A stretch of DNA of 64,000 bases from Hyposmocoma kahamanoa. Lineage: Eukaryota; Arthropoda; Insecta; Lepidoptera; Cosmopterigidae. The notes below the pieces were generated by a model. It made no database searches, was not told the origin of the DNA, and saw only the letters and a list, made by a program, of their open reading frames with translations. Shown one piece after another: positions 20,645-29,394 of this stretch. Position 1 is the stretch's first letter; each line of letters begins with the position of its first letter. Made by a program: the position numbers and the translations under genes. Location of the stretch: contig NW_020656077.1 in NCBI RefSeq assembly GCF_003589595.1, forward strand, positions 2,458,810 through 2,522,809, written 5' to 3'.

Positions 20645-21395
20645 CTTTCTCAGCGCCTCGGGCATTGTGCCGTAGGTTGATGCTAGAAGTGCAGACCGTA
20701 TCAACATGTTGCTTATGAATGTTATATCACAGAACAAGTTCTTAAGATGCAAGTAGCCTCCCGAATTAAGCCGTGTAATATGAATTAAGAGTAAGAGGGT
20801 CATGATTGATCTCTGGCACAAAGATCACTTACTTGCACTAAGTGAACCGGCTTTCTTTGGTGCCCGTCCTTGTGTGACGTGGAGCACTTAATTGTTTGTT
20901 AATGTAATCCGTTTTTGTTGTGCTAGAGATTTAAATAAAACTGGGTCACTACTGCATAAACTCGCTGTAGGTAGGTAGACAGACGAAGCTCTACAAAGTG
21001 TAAAGTAGACCTGGTAAACCATGTTTTATTTGTAAAAAGCACTAATAATTTTAGCATTTGCCCTTCAATTGTTTTCTTTTACCTCCCTAGAAGTCAGATG
21101 GTAGTTATTATTAATATCTTCCGTGTATGCTATAAAACCCACTTCTCCATTTACCTACAACTCGAAGTAAACAATATATTGTTTACTCTAAGGTAAAGAC
21201 ATATATACTTTTGATCCTGAATACAATAAATAATAATTATTTACTATCGAAATGTCGATCGCAACTTTACATACATTTAACTTAAAGGGATTTTGATGAA
21301 CTGTTGAGGCGCCATATTATACTAAATTTATGGAGGTGCCAGTAATAACTTATAACTTTTGGTATCAATGTTCGTCTTATCAGGCGAAGAAGTCA
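20645..21395. other. Upstream region of the RR-2 gene, no gene seen
   Basis: No exon or named repeat recognised. It probably holds the regulatory DNA of the cuticle gene. Confidence 0.4.
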
Positions 21396-21397
21396 GC

Positions 21398-21507
21398 AGC
21401 TTGATTTTGATTGCCTTCTCCCGATCGGAAACTGCGTCTTTTCCGATTCGAGGCGTATAATATTGCGGATGGGCTACACGATCGGGTCGATCCCGATTTG
21501 CATTAAA
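21398..21507 (+). repeat. Interspersed repeat family B, copy 2 (internally deleted)
   Basis: Starts CAGCAGCTTGATTTTGATTG with CCCGATCGGAAACTGCGTC and ends GGGTCGATCCCGATTTG, as in 1385-1620, but the middle is shorter. Confidence 0.6.
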
Positions 21508-21934
21508 ATCAGGGCCTTGTTCTCTAATAGTTTGATGCCAATCAAATAAATATTCCGCAACATGTTGAACGCTGCAAATACAATTTGTTTAGTTGATAAA
21601 TTAGAATAGTATTTTATTAATTCATGTTTGGAGACTGGCCACATCAAATTTATGAAGCCCAGCCGTGTCAATACTGCCAAATTAATGTCATGAACAGTCT
21701 GCACGTCGCTCATATTTTTTAACAACATTGACATTGTTCGTCATTTGGTTCATAAATACGTGTGCGGTTTGATTGAATAATTGGATTGAATTATACTTCT
21801 TCATTCCATCCATAGTATCTTTGAGAGTATTTCTGAAGCTTTAGTAATTTTCTTTTATTTTAATTGCATTACTTTTGTGTCGCCCATTAATTTATATCAA
21901 GCCTTTTGGTCAACGACTGTGGTAAGGTATCATC

Positions 21935-22075
21935 TTCTCATCATTACCATGAAACCGTTCAAATATGTCTCACTGCCGGCCACGGGTTTCCTCAAGGGTT
22001 AAGGCGGAAATCCATCACGCTGGCCCAATGCGGTTTGAGTTTGCACGGATTTCTGATAAGCAACTTGAAGTATTT
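21935..22075 (+). repeat. LINE-tail-like lepidopteran repeat
   Basis: 'CTCACTGCCGGCCACGGGTT' and 'CACGCTGGCCCAATGCGG' match the form of a widespread lepidopteran repeat related to RTE LINE ends. Confidence 0.5.
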
Positions 22076-22083
22076 TTTTATGA

Positions 22084-22260
22084 TACCAAGTGAAGGAACG
22101 AACAAATCTTGCGCCTGATGATAAGCGACATGCCTGTCAGAGCTTTAAATAGAAAAAAGCTCTAAGGGCACTCTGTCACTGCGCCTGTCACCTTGAGAAA
22201 TAAGTGAAATGTCTTAAGTGCCTGTAATTTACTGCCAGTAGAGCTCCTTGTGAAAGAAGC
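22084..22260 (+). repeat. Interspersed repeat family A, copy 3
   Basis: Same block order as copy 1, with one internal deletion. It faces the inverted copy 4. Confidence 0.65.
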
Positions 22261-22494
22261 TCTACTGGCACTCCAGGGAAGTACTGCCTCCTTACCTATT
22301 TCTACCTTCTACTTGGGGTGCCATCTCCTATCGGATGTCGTTTATTATTGAGGCAATTTGAGTCCGTGAAGTTGCGGCTCGGAACAGTTCTGTGGTACTT
22401 ATGTTGTGTTCCTGTTTTTCTACGACCACGTCTTCTGCGGCCCTGGATTTTTCCCTGAAGAATGAGCCGCTATTTCTACCGCCAAGCCGTAATG

Positions 22495-22700
22495 TGAGCA
22501 TTATTGCGTTCCGATTTTAAAGGGCAAGGGTGCTGGTGAAATTACAAGCACATGGGACTTGTCAACTTATGTCTCAGGATGACGGGATCAGTGGGAGTGC
22601 CCCTCAAACCCTTGTGATTTAAAGCTCTGAGTGGCACTGCAACTTTCACGGACAGGTGTGTCGCTTACCACCAGACCCACGACTTGTTAGTCAAGTCACG
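22495..22700 (-). repeat. Interspersed repeat family A, copy 4 (inverted)
   Basis: Reverse complement of the family A block order (GGGACTTGTCAACTTATGTC, 'GATTTAAAGCTCTGAGTGGC'). Confidence 0.7.
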
Positions 22701-22870
22701 GTATCATAGAAAAACAGCACCCTTACCCTTCAAAACCAAAAGGCAGCAATGATCACATTACTGTCTGAAATAGGTAAGGCCCTGCTGCTACCAAAAAAGT
22801 GTACAGAGGATAACCTTTAGTACTAAGGAAATACTGATATATTATACCGTACAAATGTCCCTTGACAGAT

Positions 22871-23756
22871 ATGGCACTATTAACCCGGAGTGTCATCCGT
22901 CGCATGGCGTTGCTAGAGCCGGCGCTGGCACGGCTGACAAGCACCAGTCCCATGCATGACCCGTTGGAACACGTCACAGGCATAGAGAAGCGAGAACTGC
23001 TTGCCCACCTTGCCGGAGATTGTGATCCCTTTCGCATCTGCTCTATCAAGAAAGGCAAGCTACATCTATTACAAGCGAAATTTTATGTTTGTCACATTCA
23101 CAACAGTCACCTTAATTAGCGTCAAGTGAAATTTGGCTCCTTGTAAATCCTTCTTAACCTAGCAGTATTGATGTCTTGATAAAGGATTTACTGGCCCAAA
23201 AAGTCTTTTTTGATTAGTATATACCAAATCAAACTAACACAATATACTTCCAGCCATAATTGCCATTATCATAATAAGCGCATATTATTATGACAATTTT
23301 ATATTGGTAAGCTTTTTTTACGCCCAATTACGTTAACACAATCAATTTAGTTTCAATTTTGTACAAGTGAAGTCTTCCCTGCTGACTATTATAAATTATA
23401 ATGCATCATGTTGAAAACCACCGAAGCACTTAGCTCGTGTATAGAATATATAAAATTGTTACTTTGCGAAGGTAAATTATGAATGGTGTGGCAATGGAAT
23501 GTTAATGTTACTGAGAAGCCTCATTGCTTTTAGGTATACAAAACTAACATATAATTACTTTCTAATTATTATTTTGCCAGGTCCGGGTACTCGCGAGCGG
23601 CCGAATTTGATTCCGAGCGCATTCTCTAAGCGCCTAGTGGCCTGCAGCTGCAATCCTGTGCAGAACCACGTAGAGTACATGTGGCTGCACCAAGGTTGTC
23701 CCAAACGGTGCGGATGTGGATTTTGGTTCGAGCTGTGTCCCATTGCACCGCTGTAA
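22871..23756 (+). CDS. COX5B: Cytochrome c oxidase subunit 5B (divergent paralogue), two exons
   Basis: COX5B is the nuclear-encoded, zinc-binding matrix-side subunit of mitochondrial complex IV. Exon 1 is 22871-23054 (MALLTRSVIRRMALLEPALA...SIKK plus the first base of a Gly codon); exon 2 is 23581-23756, entered after TTTTGCCAG. The join gives KKGPGTRERPNLIPSAFSKR, collinear with the 'GTKEDPNLVPS' region of known COX5B. The product has 119 residues. The zinc ligands are present in insect form: Cys83, Cys85, Cys105 and Cys107 (VACSC ... WLHQGCPKRCGCGFWFEL). The basic N-terminus fits a mitochondrial targeting peptide. The 5' splice site is GC rather than GT (AAAG|GCAAGC), a known minor class. 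Divergence at normally conserved places, plus extra cysteines (101, 114), suggests a specialised paralogue, such as the testis form known in flies; that is inference. Confidence 0.87.
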
Positions 23757-23759
23757 CCA

Positions 23760-24540
23760 ATTACAGTCAGAACAAAGAAGAACAGTTTCGATTCCGACTA
23801 ATGTATTTGGACTGGTTAAGTCCTTGTATATCGACAAATTGTAAAAGTACACTATCACCCTTGTTCAATCATGTGCTTTTAACATCGACGATCATCATCA
23901 GTTGTATCGGATTTGCTCGAGTTTGCCCATAGCGAGAGCAAAAGGTAAGTTACACGAAACGTTGTGTAACTGGGCTTTTGCTTTACTTGCTATAAACCGA
24001 CTGAATCGATCGTATCGCATCGCACCATAGATGCCAACGAGCTGGTTGAAGCGGCCTCTTTATTGAGCTTCTCAGCCGCGAAAGGCTTTGTCGTGCTTGC
24101 GGGGCGCGTTTTTGTTGAATGTCGTGGGTCTGCACACTCTGGTGGAAGTGTAAGATTAATGTAAAGGTCTCCGCTCGCCGACCCACTTCTCGCGCTTTGG
24201 CCTTGAACCAGCTGATCAATGATCAATGTACCACTTTACTCCGGAACTGAAGTTCATTATGATTAACATCGTAGGTATGCTATGTTTGTTCGATTTTACG
24301 GTCTTTCGTTCCCACTATCTCCTATATTTTGTTAAGTCTTTGATATTTTAATAAAACAAATTTCACCGATTATTCAAAAGTATATTAAGATTATTTTACT
24401 TTAACTAGGTAAGTATATTCACAGTCATTCGCAAAGGAACATATTGTTAATTTACTAAATAGAAATATATAGGTACACGAGAAACTTAAGTTCATAAAAA
24501 TATGATTGTATACTAGTGTAAATATAGGTACTTATTTGGG
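23760..24540. other. Intergenic DNA between COX5B and an RR-2 gene
   Basis: A GC-richer patch (23985-24230) is open on the minus strand in two frames of 78 codons each, neither with recognisable domains. No repeat identified. Confidence 0.35.
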
Positions 24541-24543
24541 TAT

Positions 24544-25171
24544 TTAGGTATGACTCGGAGTAAAATATTGTCCGCTCCCTGTTCTTTTATTTTTTTTTAG
24601 TTCATTCGCTGGGGTAAAGTATGTTAGGGGAGATTGTAGATCTGGCAAAGATGCCTGTGCGTATGCGTCGGTGTCTATCGCATAATCTTCGAGTACAGAA
24701 TCGTACGGATAGGGAAATTCACAATTGTCTGCGGATAGTTCGTGTGAGAAGTGAGTACAGGGTTGCTTGACTAACATAACAGCTTGAACCGGTTCCTGGG
24801 TGAGGATTGCTTTGAAGCCGTGTGTCGGGTCTGCGGTGTAGTGAACAGTGCGGCGCGTGCCATCAGGGTCCAGTACGCTGTAAGCGCCCCTTACTACGTT
24901 GCCTTGACGCACCTCATGCAGCGATTTCGTGTCGCCAGTCGTGGGGTCCTCAATATCATACGTGTATTTGTACTCGTTACCACCTATTGGTGGGTCTTTC
25001 ACTATTATACTCTGCGCAGATTTTGCAATACACACGATCATTAGTATCTGAAACGTTAACAATATGTCAATACACATATGTTTGCGGTCGCTATAAGCAT
25101 AGTAGTTGGTGTAAGTAATCGGATTATAAAGTTGCAACAGACAGCACAGCTGACAATTACCATTTGCATGT
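24544..25171 (-). CDS. RR-2-like cuticular protein with acidic tail, two exons
   Basis: Secreted cuticle protein of 170 residues. Exon 1 is only 9 nt (25163-25171, codons MQM, donor GTAATT); exon 2 is 24544-25047 after GTTTCAG; phase-0 intron of 115 bp. Signal peptide about residues 1-15 (ILMIVCIAKSAQ). RR-2 domain about 29-89: YKYTYDIEDPTTGDTK, GNVVRGAYSVLDPDGTRR, YTADPTHGFKAIL. It departs from consensus at GNVV (for GDVV) and GFKAIL (for GFNAVV). Unlike the other three it lacks Ala/Pro repeats; the tail is acidic and aromatic (DSVLEDYAIDTDAYAQASL) with NELKKNKRTGS near the end. The 9-nt exon is deduced from the splice sites, the frame and the absence of any earlier ATG after the predicted transcription start. 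Confidence 0.9.
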
Positions 25172-25232
25172 TGTAAATCCACTCGACAATAGGTTTCGAA
25201 CTAAATAGCTAACGCGAGCTCGTCTGGCTCGT

Positions 25233-25239
25233 ATTTATA
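25233..25239 (-). promoter_or_regulatory. TATA box of the RR-2-like gene at 24544-25171
   Basis: TATAAAT on the minus strand, 62 bases before the 9-nt first coding exon. The first ATG downstream of it is the predicted start codon. Confidence 0.55.
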
Positions 25240-25244
25240 GAAAC

Positions 25245-25650
25245 AGCTTGCGTTCATTCGAATGTTCTGGATTGCACGACTTCTCAAACTGTCCCAGATG
25301 TACCACCTACTTACTTAATCCGTACTTTAATAATTGTGTACGATACAAAACATTTTTTTTTATAAATGACACTAATACTATCCATTACGTTTCACTTTAA
25401 GTTTTTATTTATTAATATGTGTAGGTAGCTGCTACTCTTTTACCGTCTCTAATTACCGTTTCCCTAAAATGTATATTTGTTAATAACTCGAAAACTACTT
25501 TGTCTTTTCTAATGCCATTTAGACATATTGATAATTTAGCTTAAAGTTGTTCATATTTTAATGTTATTGGGTACATTATGCGAGAAAAAACAATAGTACT
25601 TGTACTACGGTAATTAGGCAGAGAACATCGAAATGGCTGCGGTAATTAGG
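25245..25650. other. AT-rich intergenic DNA
   Basis: Nothing recognised between the cuticle gene promoter and the MULE. Confidence 0.45.
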
Positions 25651-25661
25651 CTGAAAAAATC

Positions 25662-27581
25662 CATTCATTGTTAACGACACCCCCAAAACGACACCCCTGG
25701 GGTGTCGTTAACAATAAGCATTTGTTGACGACACCACCGTAATGTTGGGATAACTTATCGCTTAAGAATTTATTATCGAGCTAGTATACTCTCAATGGTT
25801 AATAAACATATGCAATTGTATCTTTTTATCTCTTTCTCTAATGCACTGGCTGATAACGTTTATGACGTTCATGAGATAAATTATGTGTCATTTGTGAAGT
25901 TAATCAATATATTGACATTTCTAATATTTTCAATAACTTTCGAAGAAAAAGTTAACAATGTCCGAATTCAGATTAACAAATACCAATGGCGGAGTGGCCT
26001 TACTTTTAGGCAAGTATAAATATCATAAACATAAAAATTATGCAGATGGATCAGTATATTGGAGATGTTCCTCTCACAAAAAGTTGAAATGCCATGGAAC
26101 AGTTACTACTAAGGTAGGTATGCTATAGATAGAGGCCACTTCCTACTACATATTTCTTGCTCCTGAAATGAGGAATTGTGTGTTTGCTCTTGTTTCAGGA
26201 TAAACAAATACATGCATTTGGCAAATTACATACATGTGAGCCAAATGTGCACAAAAATGATGCTCTTAAAATAATGCATGAGCTTAGGGAAACCGTTATA
26301 ACAAGTGATGAACCCATACCGAAACTTTACAACGATGCAACAAACTCCATCAAAGAGACTGGCTTAGAATTAGTGATACCTATACCCTCATTAAATAATT
26401 CAACTAGTTTTTTGTATGGTGCACGGAACAAGAGTTTGGATTTAAAAAAAACGGTATACAAATCTGTCAGTGAAATAGAAATTCCATTGAAATTCCGTGA
26501 TCAGATTTTAGCAGATTATTGTGACAAGGATGAAAAAGTTCTAGTATTTTGTACTAATAATTGCAGGCAAGCAATAGCAAATGTGACAGAATTTTTTATA
26601 GACGGCACTTTTAAAACGTGCCCAACTCCATTTACTCAGATTTTCTCTCTACACGGAGATATTGGCAGCACATTGGATAACACTAATGTTGTACCATTAG
26701 TGTTCGCACTAATGACCCACAGGCGGCAGAGTAGTTATTTTAAACTGTTCAGCATGATTAAGTCGCAACTTGCTAAGTGGAATCCTATTAAAGTACATTC
26801 TGATTTTGAAATGGCATCAATGAACGCATTAAAAATGTTATTCCCCAATATTGTCTTGAAAGGTTGTTACTTTCACTGGTGCAAAAACATTAACAAAAAA
26901 GCAGATAAATTAGGTCATTCAAAAGTTTATGCAGAAAAAAGAATTATAGGGTTAACAAAGGCGTTAGCGTTGCTGCCTTCACAACATATCATGGAAGGGT
27001 GGCAATTTATAAAGGCGTTGTGTGCAGGCAATATAGAAATGTCACAATTTACAAAATACGTGGAAACTTTTTGGTTGAAGAAACATTCGTTTGATGTGAT
27101 TAGCGTATTCGGAGAAAGGCATCGCACCAACAACGTGCTTGAGGGATATCATTCAAAATTGAATAAAAACATAAACACCAGCAACAAAACATTGTTACGT
27201 CTGTTGAATAAAATTATGCCATACCAAGGGTCAGGATCCATTACAAAACAAAGGAAAAAAAAGCAGATCACTAACGACAATATGATCATGGAAATCCAGA
27301 TAGGATTAGTGTCTGGAAGTCTCTCAGTAGGCCAAGCTTTGGAGCAATTAAGAAACTAAAGATACTTTTCCTTCACAGGGTATCTATCAGTTTATTTTGT
27401 TGCCAACTGATAAAATATTATTATTATATTTTTCAGGTTCTTTTTATTTTATTAATTATTATGGTATAGGTACGAACATACAGCAGGGTAACAACACTAT
27501 TTGTTAGTGGTGTCGTCAACAAATGCTTATTGTTAACGACACCCCAGGGGTGTCGTTTTGGGGGTGTCGTTAACAATGAAC
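25662..27581 (+). mobile_element. Intact Mutator-like DNA transposon (MULE, Phantom type)
   Basis: The 1920-bp element has terminal inverted repeats of about 70 bp that I read as identical from CATTGTTAACGACACC inward (25665-25735 and 27508-27578). GAAAAAATC stands on both sides (25653-25661 and 27582-27590), a 9-bp target duplication as expected for MULEs. Within each TIR the ACGACACCCC motif is present twice directly and once inverted, so each end can fold on itself. The encoded transposase is intact. Confidence 0.93.
25958..27359 (+). CDS. MULE transposase with FLYWCH zinc finger, two exons
   Basis: Exon 1 is 25958-26113 (52 codons, donor GTAGGT); exon 2 is 26199-27359 after TTTCAG; phase-0 intron of 85 bp. 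The 438-residue protein begins with a FLYWCH-type finger across the splice (about residues 11-66: GKYKYHKHKNYADGSVYWRC, KCHGT, then HTC). The MULE domain follows with the catalytic triad: Asp187 (FFIDGTFKTCP), Asp254 (KVHSDFEMAS) and Glu367 (ERHRTNNVLEGYHSKLNK), and the C..H motif between the second Asp and the Glu (GCYFHWCK, 275-278). No stop or frameshift interrupts it. FLYWCH plus MULE is the known arrangement of Phantom elements and their domesticated relatives. With identical TIRs around it, this copy is probably young; a domesticated host gene is less likely. Confidence 0.92.
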
Positions 27582-27599
27582 GAAAAAATCGAATGTGAA

Positions 27600-28235
27600 A
27601 ATGGCCGATTCCCATTTTGTGTGCTGTGTATGAAGTATCATACTTTACTGGAATATAAAATGATAAGCGACTTCTCATTCTGCTTTATCACCCGTCACGT
27701 CTATGTGCTTCTTTTAAATACATATTGATATCGCTTTCAAAATTCACTTCCATTCTATCATTCAGTTTAAAAATGCAACTATATTTCTGTAGGAAGTTGT
27801 TCTATCAACTTTTTTCAATTAAATTAAACCAACGCTAGCCGTGATCGGACGTGACGGATCTGTAAAGGTCCCGAAACCTTGATTTATTTGAAAAAAAAAA
27901 TTGGGGTTTTTTTATATCCGGAAAATTTATGAATAAATTAATGAAATATTCTTTATTGCACATTAAAAAAATTAAAACACAAATGACAACACAGAACAGT
28001 AATGTAAGTATCACAGAGTAAGCCAATGCACAACAGGCGGCCTTATTGCTAAGTAGTAATTTCTTCCAATCTTAGGATGGAAATTTAAGAGTTGGAATGG
28101 GGGGTGCAGCCAAAGATATCTTGCTTTTATCATTTCTTTTCCAATGTATAACAATCGCAACAACCTAAGAACTCGATATGTGGCTGTATTAATTTAAATT
28201 TGTAAAAAAAGTCAACTTCAACCCATTTATACGTC
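27600..28235. other. AT-rich intergenic DNA
   Basis: No gene or repeat recognised. Confidence 0.4.
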
Positions 28236-28239
28236 CCAT

Positions 28240-28474
28240 TTAAGGGCACGGGTCGATTCTCTGGCGAGAATTTACTCCCTAGTCCGCCACCCTGGCTCAA
28301 TGGGGACATTTTCCGAAGGTTGTGAAGCTTCTACGACTGGTTTCATCACAATGTTTTACTTCACTGAAAACCTCATGGTAAATTCTGAGTAACTCAGAGG
28401 TACGAGCCCGGATTAGAATCCTCGACCTCTGCTTGAAAAGCGGTAGATCAAACCATTAGACTATCACGGCTTAA
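28240..28474 (-). repeat. tRNA-derived SINE
   Basis: On the minus strand the head (28400-28474) reads as a tRNA relic: TAGTCTAATGG as A box and GGATTCTAATCC as B box, ending GGGCTCGTACC. The body continues with the complement of ACCATGAGGTTTTCAGTGAA. I recognise the head and body order from lepidopteran SINEs. Confidence 0.75.
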
Positions 28475-28479
28475 GAGAA

Positions 28480-29140
28480 AAAAGTATTTGAGAATATTTC
28501 CAAGTTTCGCATTAGACATAACGTTAATTTTGGCTTTTTCAAACGACTGTAGGTATATGTTGCGCTATCTCAAAAGGGAAATGCACCTGCGCTCAAGGAC
28601 ACGTCGGGTTGCTAATGAAATGGAGATTCAACGCAGTTACTAGGTATTTGTTAGGGCAGTAACCTACAATACTGATGAACTTTACATCATGGAAGCCTTG
28701 ACCGATAAGCGACTTTTTCCATACAAATTGTTTGATGTACTTTGTGTGGGCGAAGAAAAAAAATCACGAACTATACCCGAGTTCTTGAAAGAAAATGGTA
28801 TAATACATATTTGTAGTATGATGGGTAGAGTCACCCCATTTTTTGTTGTTCCAAACTTAATTTTTTTTATATCAATGTATTTTTAAGTAGTTAAGTTCAG
28901 ATCGACATCTGCGATAAACACTACGCTAATCAGTGAGCATATTTGACGCTAATTAATAAAAATTGCAACTTGATAAGAGTTACACTTGCGATAACTTTTT
29001 TATTTTCGCCATATAATATATATTATAATAATATATATCTCCAAAGCCGCAATTTTCTGTGTCCGTTTCTAATTATATACTCGAAAGTGTCCATGCATTA
29101 AACTCCACTTACTTAACAAAACAAAAATCTACAAAAAAAG
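28480..29140. other. Intergenic DNA with an unassigned 65-codon frame
   Basis: The frame 28689-28886 reads MEALTDKRLFPYKLFDVLCV and on; it is open a little further upstream, to VFVRAVTYNTDELYI. I see no known domain and no splice-supported continuation. It could be a transposon fragment. Confidence 0.3.
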
Positions 29141-29147
29141 AGTTATA

Positions 29148-29316
29148 CTTGGACTACCTTTATTTTTTTCCATCCTCTAAGATAGTTAATATAGGTCGAA
29201 AGCTAACTGGAGAGGACAAAATCTTTCCAATAAACCTTTCGGACGTAATGGAAAAAAAATCCGAAAACCTGACAACGGTGGCGTGTCCCGAATTTTAGAG
29301 GATGGAAAAAAATAAA
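29148..29316. repeat. Pair of CTTAGA-family termini (possible MITE or two decayed ultra-short elements)
   Basis: CTTGGACTACCTTTATT...CATCCTCTAAG at 29148-29181 and TTTAGAGGATGG...AAATAAAAG at 29293-29316 face each other, 112 bases apart. A further CATCCTCTAAG ends at 29349. Target duplications are not clear here. Confidence 0.5.
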
Positions 29317-29394
29317 AGAATCCCGTATGCAGAATCTCCATCCTCTAAGGCTGAATCCAACACAAGTGTCAGTGTCAAAATTGAAACTGTAGGT

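Noticed and set aside
23983..24226. Two minus-strand frames of 78 codons after COX5B
   Set aside because: Both frames of the same GC-richer patch are open, no known domain is seen and no splice-supported continuation was found.
25165..25182. Upstream start of the third RR-2 gene at a GTG (MDLQHANGN)
   Set aside because: GTG is not a normal start in animals and the frame would read through the intron; the splice model with MQM gives a proper signal peptide.
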